Part shown: piece by piece, positions 33,801 through 45,226 of the stretch
How the letters are laid out: the number at the start of each line of letters is the position of its first letter
Numbering within the stretch: the stretch's first letter is position 1
Source of the DNA: Owenia fusiformis
Lineage: Eukaryota; Annelida; Polychaeta; Sabellida; Oweniidae
NCBI GenBank assembly: GCA_903813345.2
Contig: CAIIXF020000001.1
Location: 36,179,366 to 36,243,365 of the forward strand
Direction: 5' to 3'
Length of the DNA stretch: 64,000 bases
Position numbers and translations under genes: made by a program
The notes under the pieces: model-generated
Seen by the model: only the letters and a program-made list of their open reading frames with translations
Databases searched by the model: none
Told to the model about the DNA's origin: nothing

Positions 33801-36800
33801 AGACAAGTCTTGAAAGTGAAGATTTTAGGACGGAAAATCCAAAATGGCCACCTTAAAATTTACCCAGAATGCCCAAAAACTAATCAGTTCTTAACTTTGA
33901 TACGTAGAAACATTCCTGAAAATTTCAGATGAATCCGTCAAATGGTTTGGCTGGAAACCTGTAGACAAGCTGAAAAGTGAGACGCCGTCCGCCCGCCCGC
34001 CAGTCAAGCGGACGACAATATCGTACCTTTATTAGGTACAATAATAAAAATGTAAATTAGCAGGTCAAAGCGATCAGCTGTGTTTACACACTACACAGTA
34101 GCACTACAATGACATGATACATTAAGAGCATGGGTAGATGGAAATTACCACCTTACATGTTGAAATTTAACAAAATTCCCATACCTGCCACCTCTGCCCA
34201 CTCGCCGCCTGGCAAACCCGACGCTTCGACGTGGTATTGATAAAGACGTAAGAGAGTAGCGATATTTTTTATCTCCAAATCCACCTTCCTCTTGCCCTGC
34301 CCAAGACCAATTGCCAAGACCATCTGGGATTGGCTGCAAAAATAGTATCATTCTAACATCAATATCTGTTATATGCCTATCGGTTTCCGGACAACTCAGA
34401 CCCAGGACAACTCGGACCCTGGACAACTCGGACCCAAGACATCTCGGACCCAAGACAACTCGGACCCAAGACAACTCGGACCCAAGACAACTCGGACCAC
34501 TTTTTGAAATGATGATTTTTATCAATATATATTAGGTTTTAATTATTTTTTAGGTTTATTTTGACATATATTATATATTGTGAATTCATATGTTATGTTA
34601 ATTTGATGAAATTGTTTTAAATTAACGTTTTGATGAGAGTTAAGAAGTAAGAAATTATTGAAGCTAAAGACCCAAGACAACTTGGACCACTTTTTGAAAT
34701 GATGATTTTTATCATTGTATGGGGTTCTAATTTTTTTTGTTTAATGTTTTTTTATGACATAAATTATATATTGTGAATTGATATATTGTGTTAATTCGAT
34801 GAATTTGTTTTAAATTAAATTAACTTTAATTTCAAAAAGTGGCCCAAGTTGTCTTGGGTCTTAAGCTTCAATATTCTCTTACTGGTCTTACTTCATAACT
34901 TTCATCAAATAAGTTAATTGAAAGGTTACCAATTGAAAGATCTTCATCAAATAAATACAATATATAAACTCACAATATGTCATGTCAAACATTAAAGAAA
35001 TAGTCCCCAGTTACGAAAACCAAAAGTATAAATTCAGAAAGTGGTCCGAGTTGTCTTGGGTTTCTAGTTTCAATATCTTCTACTTAATTTTCATCAAATA
35101 AGTCAAATTAAAACATTTTTTATCATATTAATACAAAATATGAATTCACAATATATAATATGTGTATTAATTTTCATAAATGAAAAAACAAAACCACTCA
35201 TTATGATAAAAATCATAATTTTAAAAAGTGGTCCGAGTTGTCTTGGGTCCGAGATGTCTTGGGTCCGAGTTGTCCAGGGTCCGAGTTGTCCTGGGTCCGA
35301 GTTGTCCAGTTACCTGCCTATCCATTACGTGTAAAATTTTCATTTTATATGATTTGTAAATTATATCATCAATAGACTGTGAAACTACATAAGGTCAATC
35401 TACTAAATAACATGAAAAAATATCACCATCTACAAAATATGCAATATGTAGACACAAAACACTGTTCGTTAATTGTCATTACCTCTTGTTCCCACCACGT
35501 TAGCCTTGTAGCCAACTTATATATCAACCGACAAAAATTTCTATAAAAATTCTGATCTTCCCTTTCTCAAAATGTTTTATTCAATCTTGCCAATTCTGGG
35601 ATAAAATTGGCTATTAATTTGTCAAAAATTGAACTAATTCCCCAACCTGGAAATTGTGAAGCTATCTTGATGAAAGGTGATTCCAGACATGTTACTTACA
35701 GCAAGGTAGTTACATGAAAGGTGATTCCAGACATGTTACTTACAGCAAGGTAGTTACAGCCAGCTTTGCGCTTGAAGCCATAGATACCATCAGGATCATT
35801 TTCATCTTCATGGTCAGATGCGGATAATGGCTGCAAATAGACACATTTTACTACATTGAGACAGTAGACATTCTTTAGATTGGTGCACTACATAATCTAA
35901 ACATATTTAGGGTAATAAACTGTTGCAGGCCAATTTTTGTCATTGCTGATATTGTATTGTTCTGGATCACATCAAAATATATCTTTGATATTATAATATT
36001 TGTTTTTAAATGTACCTTGGAACTCTTCATACTAAATCACTGCATTTTCACTATACATGCATACATATTGAGAAACCATTAGAAAATTATTTCTGAAATT
36101 ACAACATAATAAATAAGTAAATGAATTTGGATACTTACAGGGGATATTTCTTCTTCTGAACTATACATATCGGGATTGAGGATGTCCACCTCTGTATACA
36201 CGGGAAGGTTTGACTGACTTTGGGAAGAGGGAGCTGATAAATGAACAGAGTTTTTATGCTTTCTTTTCCGATATTCTCGCTTCTTTCTGACATAATTTTC
36301 ATCCTGCAATGAAGAAATAAACAGATTGAAGAAGTTAGCAGATAGAGAAATCTTGTTTTAAATTGAATCCATCCAGGGCCAGATATTTTTGTACAATACC
36401 AGGAGAGTTTTTAAACTTTAGAACTCCTTGATCAATTGTTCTCTTTATCTCTGGGTTAATAATTTCTCGGATAAAAATAAGTGATATTAGAATAATAACT
36501 TAAAGCATTCTGTTGTTAAACACAGGCATTTTTACGATTACAAAAAAAGTGCAGTATAATGTTATGTGAAACATATTAAAGTGGCATAGCTATATTTGAT
36601 ACAAGAATTTGATTTACCCTAGACCAATTATTTGGTAGTGGAAAGTATTGTGGTCGTATGTGACGTTGAGACATTGCATGATCATAAGCCCGGCCTTCGA
36701 AGTCACCTAGTGCATATCTGCAATATAATTGTAAAGTATAAATGCCAGTCAAAGTATGGCCAAACTACAAAGGACCTTGGCATGACATTCGTAGAGTCAA

Positions 36801-39800
36801 GATGAGGGAAAGCCCCAGAGCTTAGAGATAACAGACATGATTACGTCTCTTGCTTACCACCTTCGTTTGTTCGAATTTTCACCGGCTTCTAAATACTACG
36901 CTTCGATGTGATGTTTTAGTTGGTGTAGGCATATTCCATACACCTTTCTTTATCTTGATATGAAATAAGAAGCTATGACATTAGTTAACACGCCAAAAAT
37001 GAACATAATATTATTTGAAGCGTATTTCTAAAAATTTTGAGGCCGCCATTTTTGTTTGTTAATGTTGATCAATCAGAAATGTAGGTCATCTATTCTCAAT
37101 ACAGGTTTACATGATAAGAGTAGGTCATCTTTGAACTCTGGTGTTAATAGTCATTATTTCTTGAAACAAACTCATATGTTTGGTATTTCTATAAAATGTG
37201 GAATGAAAATTCACCCTCATGTATAATATTCAACTCAATACTTTATTTTCAAATCAGAATTCTCATTTGATTGTTCTTTTCTCAACTTCTTAAGTTGGTG
37301 AATGTACACAATTTTTCTTGTTTTCCATTTAATATTCTTCAAATAGGAGTGAATAACTTTTCAAAATATCAAGTGATTGTAGCACCCCTTTGCTTCAATA
37401 CTGTTGGAGAGAGAACTTTAATCTTCTTTTCTATTTTAATCACGAAAACTTGTACATTACCTTTTATCTACAACTTCTACGGTTAACTGTAATAATTCTT
37501 TTTTACTCTTTTCCCGCCTTTTAATAATTTCTAGTAGTGTTCTAAAATAAAGAATTACATTGTTAACATAAATAGACATAAAATCATAAAAATCAATACT
37601 CTTCACAAAATATTTGTTGTCCAATAACATTTTTATTTCAGAAATACATAGCTTTTGCTGTTCACTATTATCTAACAGTTTATCTTACAATTTGGATATG
37701 ATTGAAAAAATCTTAACATGGGACTTTCTCAAGACGCATTCAATCTTGATTAATACAACTGTTGCTAATGCTCATCAAATCCCACAGTTTAGAAATTGTC
37801 CCTGATTTGATCTGATCTATTATAACATTCCAGAGCAGGGACTCCAGATTGGAGAATTGGTTGATTTAATATGAGACTACACATCAATCATTTAATGTTT
37901 TGCATCGAGTTTTCCGAACATGTCGGTTGTAGATGAGACTTTCTATTAATTTTTCCAACTTCTAAGTTCAACGTATCTGTGTATAACAAACATCTAGGAA
38001 GGACATGCGAATAGATATTTAACTTATTTACCAAAAATTACTTCACACATTGTAGAAGAACAGTTAGGATTTACTTACAAAGCTCTATTGAGATCTCTTT
38101 TTAATTTGAGCATCTTTTCATAGGAAGCCTCGTCATTTTTACGATTCTGAAATAAAATTAGGTTGATCAATTTGTTCATCAATATTTATTTATTTCGAAT
38201 CCCTTCTTGTCAATTTCTAATCATCATCTTTGACACTAAAATTACAACACATTCAAGTTTTGACAGTATTTCATGAAAATGTTTTAATACCACATATGTT
38301 ATGTGCTACGCATGACTAAAACCAATCTATTGTATGTTTTATCACTGCATTTGTGGGATTAACATTTTCAGTGTCTTAACTCATCTGACTATTGGAACAC
38401 TGGTAGTGTCTAACTTTCAACCAAACTTTACCTTTCTGGTTTGCATTTTTTCTGTTCTGCGCCGGAAAGCGACATACGGATTGTTTGTAGTGGACCCATC
38501 TCGTTTCTCTGTTTTTACCTGAGGAATTAAACCATGTTGCTGAAATGTAAATAAAATAATTAATAGTAACAAGAAACAAATGATAGTTTTGATTCAAATT
38601 TAATAGACACACATATGACTCTTACTCAATACTTATTATATGTATATCATAACTTTTATGATAATTAGGTCAGCATATCATGTTACAGAGCTCTAATAAG
38701 TGTAATTTAAGAAGGTAGTCATCTCACAGTTTCTACATGTTGCATGTACGTAATTCATAGAGACTTCATTGAAACTAATATCCCTAACAAAGAAGCAAGT
38801 GGGTACTTCACCCACTTAAGATTTTGAATATGAGCTTGTAGTTACCTGAAATCCATTCATAACTACTAATAATGAGCAAAATCAAGAAAATAAGAGCAAT
38901 TATCATCTAAAAAGTGAACATTTTGAGAATTTTGCAACAACTTGAGAAGAAAATCCTGGGAAGAGCACTAATCAGTATGTGTTAGTATTACAGTGTTAAT
39001 GAACTCACCTTATGGGAGCTGACAGTTCTTAGTCGTTTATTGAGCCAGTAGTCATATACAGCAATAATAAGGTCATCATCCTCCTTCAACAATAGCTTTG
39101 CTTCTTGAAGAGTCAACACCTAGAGTCAAAATCAGTTTATTCCATTTTTAATTAGATCAATATTGTTGATAGCATCAAGGGTGTATCTCCTCTTTTATAA
39201 TCATTCTTCTTGAAGGAATTCAAATTGCTCCATCTTTAAATTAAATATGACTGGTTGATCAGTGGAACTTTCTGACACTCCATTCATTTTTTGCCTCACT
39301 GTAAATATGTTGCGTTCAAAATGGTTCAAGTTCAAGACTTGTCATAAGCAACTTTTAGTTGTTCCAGTTCTATTCTCCATTTAAGCATACTGTAGATACA
39401 CTTAATTTGACTCCCATTAATTTGACGGATTGGCAGATTCAGAAAATCCGCCAAATTAAAATTTCGTCAAATTTCAATTTGGAATTTTTGTCCAACGCAC
39501 CTCAGAAATTAAACTCCAAGGGCCCCTTTTCCCGTCAACATTTCATCAATTCTACATTATTCCAAAAGAAATACAGAAAATATCTTTGTAAACACCTGTC
39601 CTAATGACATAAACATCTAAGAAAATTAAACTGCAGTCCTGAATTCGCCAAATTAAATAGCTAGCAATATTTGAAATTGAGCAAATCCGTCAAATTAAGT
39701 AGCGTCAAAATAAGTGTATCTACAGTATCTTATGCACTCACCTGCTGACCACTACTTTTCTCAAGTCTGTCCATCATTTCTTCAAATTTCACTGGTGTAA

Positions 39801-42800
39801 CTTCCATCTTTTTGGTTTGTTTTGTGAGCCACTGCTCATCCTCACTGTCCATATCATAGTCTGGGATGTCATGCTCAACTCCAAATGCTACCAAAGCATA
39901 AATGAATAACTTAAACTGAATGTGGGGAGGTTCAACCTTAGCATTACAAATAATTGTCCGTTATTTTCTAAGTAACTAAGTAACTTATTGTGCAATTATT
40001 TTAGGTTTTTGCAATTTTTGTGCAACATTTTACGAATTTTCAGGTTTTTATGGAGCACTTTAAGGAGCACATAGAAATATTGGATGAGCATTTTTAAGTT
40101 ATGGAAATGCTGCACCTCAGATCTTGAACAACTCACAAAAGTACTGTATAATCATCTATTTTTCATCCAAAGTAGATTAATGTATTTGTTTTGTTACCAA
40201 GTTGTAATTCAGCATTAGAAATACAGTCTTTCAGGATAACTGTTATAATGCTAGCAAGTGAGTATGTTTTTCAAATCTCATTTGTCATTCAAGTATCAAA
40301 TCAATAATATGCCAGTTGATCTTTATACATGCTGCTTAATTTGCCACTTCAAGGTGTGGTAACAATTATGTCCCCTTCACATTAGATTTTCAAAAGAAAG
40401 CTTCATTTATTCTTTTTCAGTTACTGATAATCTTTTGAATATATCGAGCCTGTTATTGCCAGAAGGACGATTTTCAATTTTTGGTCATTTCCTCTGAATC
40501 ATTGTTTATCCAATACTGACAAACATTTAATATTAATTAAATGCTTTCTTCCAGCTCACTGCTTGGTTGAGACACATTTCCAGTAACCTTCCATTAAACG
40601 ATGGAAGATATCGTTGAATTGTAGCACTATATATGAACAAATGATCATACTCCAGAGTTTCCATTTCATATAAGCCTAGTCTCATTTAGTTCATCAAAGC
40701 ATAACGCCAACTATAAAGAATTCGATGAAAACTAAAAATATCGAGATCGACACTTCCTGTCCGCCATCTTAAATGCAAAAGTGACTGCAGTAACTTTCAC
40801 TGATCATTTTGACAACATGTATACGAGGGATACTAGATTGGATCAACATTTGAACTTCCACACCAAAACTTATACAATTTGAAGTAATAAATAATGAATT
40901 CTTTATATTACTTCTCAAAAATTATAATGAATCGTCAACGTACAGCTGATGCGTCACCGTAAAAATTTGATATTTTTTAAATATACATAATGAATGGTTG
41001 TTTGTTGAATCTTCGCCCGTTCTAAAATGTGTAGTCGACAAATACATATTCTCATAAAAATAATCCATACTCTCAGACAGCAGGGAAAATAATAACCAAA
41101 CAAAATGTGAAAAAACAACCTTTTTTCACTCTGGTCGATTATGTGGGCCGATTCACTCAGAAAAAATCCGAACAGTGCTCGTAAAACATTTATCATAATT
41201 ACAAAGTTAAAACCATTCCTAAGAGAATGCTGTTTTTATTTCACATGAAATCGTATTAGTTTTCATCAAATTAATTTTTTTTAAACCCATGTCATAGTTT
41301 TTGTTTCAAAGCAGTTAATTTGCGTCACCGTACAGAAAACTGTACTCCGCTATTTTTTGACGCTGTACGGTGACGCCTACCTATGCGATGGTTAGGCGTG
41401 ATTAGGCAGGTTTCACAAGAATTTCTCACAACAGGCTAAAAAATAAAAAAACAACAGTGAAATTAATGGATATCATAAATTTAACATGGAAAAATTAAAA
41501 AGTCCTTAAAAACAACAGGCCATTTTGTGAAAACAACCAGTGAAAATCGCCTGTTGCCTGCTGCTAATGAAACCCCTGATTGGGGGTCGGCTGGATGAAC
41601 TGTAAAATTGGATAAGTCGTTCAAAGGTTAATTTTAGTTAACCTTTGTGGTCAGGCTAACAATTATGCAACAAACGGTACTATATATTCATTTTTGGAAT
41701 ATTCAAATTTCAGTTGTCCTTCTGGCTAATTAAGACTAGTAGCGAAATCTGTTTAACCTGATTTGTATTGTTTCTCTCTAAAATCAAAATCCAGAAGATT
41801 TTCAGAGTACTAAATCAGTTCATTTTTTCAATAGAAATCAACAAACAATATAGTCTTGCATAGTCTTACTACATAAAGCTTCACTGCTTCAGTCTGGAAC
41901 AATATAAATTGTAAGAAGCCCTAGGGAGCAGTACCACATACACCTCCAAAAGTAGCATCTACTAGATAAAACTTTTGTGCTTTTAAGAATGTTCCACTTA
42001 TAAGATTTTACTGAATAAATGAAAACTGTATCAACCATAACCAGAAGAACTGTTGACAAGATTATATAAGACAACACTGGCGGATTAGGGCCTGGGGGCC
42101 CGGGCCCCCCTTGGGTGGGCCCAGAAAAAAAATTGGGCCCAATATTTTTTTTGGGCCAAACAAGGCCTTCAGGCCCCAAAAAGTGGGCCTTTTAGGTCAT
42201 TAGTGGGCCTTTTAAGGCCTTGTTTTTTAATTCCAGGCCAAATTTTGAAGAAAATAGGCCTCAAAATTTTAAAATTTGGGCCCACTTTTGGATTTTAGGT
42301 GCCCAAAATTATTTGGACGTTTTTTCTGACCTGAAATTTGGGCCCCCCCCCCCCCCCTTGTTGGTTCCTAGATCCACCCCTGGACAGGTAGGGATGACTA
42401 GCAGGTATGTATGAGAAGGCTAATAGGTTTAATCCATACCTTGCACATGCACAAATTGCTTAGGTGGCTTGTAAGTAAAATCTTCTGAGCCTTTATAGAG
42501 TGCATTGTAGGCTTCTACCCCTGCAACCTCAGGCACAGGTATCTCTAGGGCTTCAGCTGTACCATATACTTGTTGTGCTGTTAATGCTCTCTGCAAATGG
42601 TGCTCCTGAAAAGACATATTTTATGCTGCAGTAAGATAAAACAAGAACATGTAGATTTACTAATCTTCAGGTCTAAATTGATAGGTACATGAAGTCATGT
42701 ACCTGTAATGGTTAATGGTCAGGGGTTGAGCTAGGCCCTATTTTACTGCTGGTCATACAGCCGCCACTTTTAATTTATCAGGTGATCAATATGAAAACTT

Positions 42801-44633
42801 GCTGGACCAGTTCATCTGAGAGAGTTACTACTCCAAATTAGATTGAGCTCAGAGCTGGTCATACACATATACTAACAGTGAAAAGTTAGTAAATATATTT
42901 CATTTTTCTGAAATTTAAATCCTGGTGAGATCCCTGCAACAGTCAAATTGACCACAAGATTCTGGATCCAGCCAGTCTGTTATGTGAATCTGCCAGTCAC
43001 TCATGATCTTTGGATTGACGCTGAGCTCAAACCTTGTATATGGTTACGGTACACCTATTCACTAAAGTAAAGTGATCTCCCAAGAAATGAAACTAACAGA
43101 GGAATGAGATACAGATGATTCAGATATGAAATAAATGAAAGATGAAATATCAAATACAAACAGGGACAAAAGGGTATAAACTGTAAAGTCTACACCATTT
43201 CAATTTTGATGTATGGGGTACAGTCTGTTAAACTTCTTCATAATAACCAGTTGAACCTAAAAAATGAGAAATCTAAAGAATATTATGGAACCATACAATA
43301 AAACATGCCCAATATTGGATTGTCTCAAAGGCCTTCAGATTGGCAGGGGTTCAGATTTCGATTCAAGATCAAACATGGGGGAAAACGGAAAATGAAATTT
43401 CTAGCAAGTATGTGTTATAGTTACCTATTTCTCATGTCAACATTACCCCACACCTGGCACACATTGATATAACACCCCTTTGCCCTACTTCAGTGCCAAA
43501 AATGTATTTTGAACATTTTCTAATACAAAAGCTTAATTCCGCTACATGGTAAATCCACGTTTTCTACAAGATGTAAATTGACACGAAGAATGCACTCAGA
43601 TTGATCTTTGACAGTACAGTTTGGAACATAAATAAATGACAGGTGGATTTGCTGAAGTGAGGATTTCCCCATGTTAAAAATAAGAGAATTTTCAAGAGGC
43701 CATACATCAGTGGATGGGATTATAAAATATACAAATTTTAAGGGATATGTATCTAGACAATATTGGAAATTATGGGCTTTCAGACAACCATGGTTAGGAA
43801 ATGCTGATAGAAAATCCATGTGTCATTTATTTTTGTTGCCAACTATATATTTCTTCGTATGTAATCCTTGAAATCTAGGAAAAACAGCAACACGAGAATA
43901 TAGAGCGATAAAGAAATTCAGCAATACCATAGTAACAATGTTTCATCAAACCCTTTCTGTATCTAATGGACATATTCCTATGGTATATACAACATGTGGT
44001 CTTGTTATTAAACATACTAAAATTATAATAATTTATGCATGACGTCACTCTTTTTCTCAACAATTATGGGATGGATTGTAAAAGAGTAGATATCAGAAGT
44101 TTGAGCTCTTCCAACAATATATGTGTAGCACTCAATAGAGAAAAACAACTGGTGTATGGTCTCATTGAGTCAATTTTAGCATGGATCGTCAGGAAATCCT
44201 CAAACATAACAAAAACAATTTCTACAAATCTAAGATGGCGGCGCACATAGAAAATGGTCACGTGATTCATTAATAATTTCCAAAGCTTGTTTTCTCTGTC
44301 AATAAACATGGTACATAGGGGAAACTTGCACATTTGGTAGGGAATAGGTCCAGGTTACCAAACAAATTATTGAAATTGACGCTGACACTCTATGCAACAT
44401 GTTATTTCAAAATATAATTACGCGCCAATTTCAATATGGCGTCCAATCAAAAAACTGCTTCCGAGAATAAAGAACCCTACCGTTTCCTCTTCTTTCTCCA
44501 TCCCCGTGGGCATTTGCGGCACAGCTCGATTAATGGCTGCAAAATCCGGTAGATCGGGAATGTCTTCAGCCTTGAAGATAGGCATTTGCTTGGTGGCATC
44601 GAGGGCCCGAGCCCTAAAAGACAGCTTGCTCAT
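30773..44633 (-). CDS. EPC1: Enhancer of polycomb homologue, EPC1/EPC2 (15 coding exons)
   Basis: The exons, in gene order, are 44633-44481, 42605-42440, 39887-39742, 39119-39009, 38539-38432, 38146-38079, 37541-37461, 36717-36618, 36303-36139, 35830-35744, 34333-34185, 32660-32535, 31994-31609, 31375-31135 and 30851-30773. All have GT-AG borders and phases close to give 721 aa; the human EPC1 I recall has 836. It is a nuclear scaffold of the TIP60/NuA4 histone acetyltransferase complex. The N-terminal EPcA domain (about residues 1-300) starts MSKLSFRARALDATKQ and includes INRAVPQMPTGMEKEEE, DPYVAFRRRTEKMQTRK-like and KRREKSK motifs. A second conserved block, residues about 379-445, has ENDPDG, FKRKAGCNY, GNWSW and VGFARRRVGRGGR. 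A Q-rich stretch lies around residues 520-540, then LDSATAQFAASA. The last residues AMEVT match vertebrate EPC. It is the single invertebrate-type gene, so EPC1 versus EPC2 is not decided. Confidence 0.95.
31135..31375 (-). CDS. EPC1: EPC exon 14
   Basis: TSCFSISPAASVLQLNYPIM, then Ser/Thr/Pro/Val-rich sequence to NNNALP. The donor is CCAAA|GTAAGT. The frame would stop at once (AAG TAA) if the intron were retained. Splicing instead restores the conserved C-terminus. Confidence 0.87.
31376..31608 (-). other. EPC intron 13 (short)
   Basis: A short AT-rich intron bordered by CTATTCCTAG and GTAGGTATTT. Nothing else seen. Confidence 0.7.
31609..31994 (-). CDS. EPC1: EPC exon 13
   Basis: LHFRPGTPTDEPLSP through the Q-rich QLIEMQRQQQEQLLKQ, then LDSATAQFAASAVVST, ending ITDPD. 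The LDSATAQFAASA motif is shared with vertebrate EPC. Donor GATG|GTAGGT. Confidence 0.93.
32535..32660 (-). CDS. EPC1: EPC exon 12
   Basis: IILDRASTAWDDGLFDLDF through YPSYIKERK. Acceptor CTTCTTGCAG, donor AAAT|GTAAGT. It matches the VLLDRAHSDYDS-like part of EPC1. Confidence 0.9.
32661..34184 (-). other. EPC intron 11
   Basis: Contains the 162-bp minisatellite at 33181-33975, bordered by AATATCGTACC near 33138 and again near 34017. The second is followed by TTTATTAGGTACAAT, so the array may be the core of a small mobile element. Otherwise AT-rich. Confidence 0.6.
33181..33975 (+). repeat. Five tandem copies of a 162-bp unit
   Basis: GACGGAAAATCCAAAATGGCC begins units at 33181, 33343, 33505, 33667 and 33829, an exact 162-bp period with very few differences. 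Near-identity suggests recent amplification. No protein is supported. Confidence 0.92.
34185..34333 (-). CDS. EPC1: EPC exon 11
   Basis: PIPDGLGNWSWAGQEEGG through SVGFARRRVGRGGR. The most conserved block of the second EPC domain. Donor GCAG|GTATGG, phase 2. Confidence 0.95.
34382..35314. mobile_element. 933-bp fold-back element with 8-bp target duplication (EPC intron 10)
   Basis: TGCCTATC occurs directly on both sides (34374-34381 and 35315-35322). The element starts GGTTTCCGGACAACTC and ends GAGTTGTCCAGTTACC, inverted ends. Each end carries tandem ~16-bp units of GACAACTCGGACCCAA (about seven at the left) or its complement (about five at the right). The inner copies are followed by AAGTGGTCC-type sequence and an AT-rich core with partial repeats of the same. 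No gene inside. An 8-bp duplication is typical of hAT-like and some other superfamilies; which one is not decided. Confidence 0.9.
35671..35758. repeat. 44-bp tandem duplication across the EPC exon 10 donor
   Basis: 35671-35714 and 35715-35758 are identical. The unit covers the last 15 coding bases of exon 10 (TGTAACTACCTTGCT on the - strand), the GTAAGT donor and 23 bp of intron. Confidence 0.95.
35744..35830 (-). CDS. EPC1: EPC exon 10
   Basis: PLSASDHEDENDPDGIYGFK, then RKAGCNYLA. 29 codons. The donor GCT|GTAAGT lies in a 44-bp sequence that is tandemly duplicated (35671-35758), so an identical second donor lies 44 bp further into the intron. Confidence 0.93.
36139..36303 (-). CDS. EPC1: EPC exon 9
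   Basis: DENYVRKKREYRKRKHKNS through YSSEEEISP. It is basic then acidic, matching the KRKYEKK ... FPSSDEEP part of the family. 55 codons, phase 0. Confidence 0.92.
36304..36617 (-). other. EPC intron 8
   Basis: AT-rich intron; nothing recognised. Confidence 0.7.
36618..36717 (-). CDS. EPC1: EPC exon 8
   Basis: YALGDFEGRAYDHAMSQRH through LPNNWSR. Matches the YNLGDYNGE...AQR part of vertebrate EPC1. Confidence 0.92.
36718..37460 (-). other. EPC intron 7
   Basis: AT-rich intron with no repeat family or extra exon that I can support. Confidence 0.6.
37461..37541 (-). CDS. EPC1: EPC exon 7
   Basis: TLLEIIKRREKSKKELLQL, then TVEVVDK. Acceptor TTATTTTAG, donor AAAG|GTAATG, phase 2. Confidence 0.92.
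37542..38078 (-). other. EPC intron 6
   Basis: AT-rich intron; nothing recognised. Confidence 0.65.
38079..38146 (-). CDS. EPC1: EPC exon 6
   Basis: NRKNDEASYEKMLKLKRDLN, then RA. Acceptor TTATTTCAG, donor TTT|GTAAGT, phase 2. Confidence 0.94.
38432..38539 (-). CDS. EPC1: EPC exon 5
   Basis: QHGLIPQVKTEKRDGS, then NNPYVAFRRRTEKMQTRK. 36 codons, phase 0 at both ends. One of the most conserved parts of the EPcA domain. Confidence 0.95.
38540..39008 (-). other. EPC intron 4
   Basis: AT-rich intron; nothing recognised. Confidence 0.65.
39009..39119 (-). CDS. EPC1: EPC exon 4
   Basis: VLTLQEAKLLLKEDDDL, then YDYWLNKRLRTVSSHK. 37 codons, phase 0 at both ends. Confidence 0.94.
39388..39728. mobile_element. 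341-bp MITE with TACTGTAGATACACTTA ends
   Basis: TACTGTAGATACACTTAATTTGAC at the left pairs with GTCAAAATAAGTGTATCTACAGTA at the right. Internal CGTCAAATT/CGCCAAATTAA blocks repeat several times in direct and inverted form. It has no coding capacity and lies in EPC intron 3, 13 bp from the exon 3 donor. Confidence 0.8.
39742..39887 (-). CDS. EPC1: EPC exon 3
   Basis: FGVEHDIPDYDMDSEDEQW through DRLEKSSGQQ. Acceptor TTGGTAG is unusually purine-rich, but the phase and homology fit. Donor CAG|GTGAGT. A MITE (39388-39728) lies only 13 bp beyond the donor side. Confidence 0.9.
39888..42439 (-). other. EPC intron 2
   Basis: Mostly AT-rich. Near 41318-41372, GCGTCACCGTACAG and CTGTACGGTGACGC form an inverted pair, with a related GATGCGTCACCGTA near 40948. 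The G-rich repeat at 42078-42383 is next to exon 2. No exon seen. Confidence 0.55.
42078..42383 (+). repeat. G-rich GGGCC repeat, copy 1
   Basis: GGGCCTGGGGGCCCGGGCCCC, then many GGGCC/GGCCTTTT/AGGCC words, a C18-type run and TTGGTTCCTAGATCCACCCCTG. The same order occurs at 45227-45485, and a third inverted copy lies at 46258-46460. Probably a non-autonomous dispersed repeat. Confidence 0.75.
42440..42605 (-). CDS. EPC1: EPC exon 2
   Basis: EHHLQRALTAQQVYG through KPPKQFVHVQ. Acceptor TCTTTTCAG, donor CAAG|GTATGG, phase 1. Confidence 0.94.
42606..44480 (-). other. EPC intron 1
   Basis: AT-rich. Several 60-100 codon frames occur on both strands (43520-43819 -, 44064-44333 -), but none has recognisable similarity or consistent splice context. 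Confidence 0.5.
44481..44633 (-). CDS. EPC1: EPC exon 1
   Basis: Residues 1-51, from the ATG at 44633-44631 (MSKLSFRARALDATKQM) to EKEEET, then donor ACG|GTAGGG. The start matches the family N-terminus exactly. Confidence 0.95.
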
Positions 44634-45226
44634 CGTGCTGACCCCGATTTATGCTAATGAGCTGGGGTAAAATTCGTTCACCGTTTACTCCCTCCTAAGT
44701 CACTCTCTTGAGGAAATAGACGCACTGTATGATAGCTTAGTATCACTTTTCTCGATTTAACCATCCATTTTGATCTGTTTTGTTCTATATATCTTACAGT
44801 ATGAGTGCAAAATATGTACGTTTATGACGTTTTAGTCCATCCATCATGGCGGACTTACAAAGCCCCATTCCCAGAGTGCATTTCGGGAAGATGTGCGCGC
44901 GCAGAGATTTTCATTCATCTTGTGGCGGGTAATAGTATTTAAAATCTTAGTCTTTTGATATGTTTGTAACATGTAGGTGGATAAGTATATAAACAAAACT
45001 ATAATCCAGCTCCTATATACATATAAGCTTACAATTCAGTTCAAGAGAACCGATGAACATGGGCTGCGATTGCAAACGTTACAACATAATATGATGCTGT
45101 AGCATCCATCAGTTTCAGCTCCAAAATACCACCAACAGTATTACATCCTAACCAAAGCAGTTTGGCTCAGTCATCTACTCCTGACGTCGTAGATCGTAGA
45201 GTTGCATTAACTCCTTGAAGACTGAC

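Noticed and set aside
44064-44333. 89-codon - strand frame in EPC intron 1
   Set aside because: No similarity recognised, and no consistent acceptor/donor phase with EPC.
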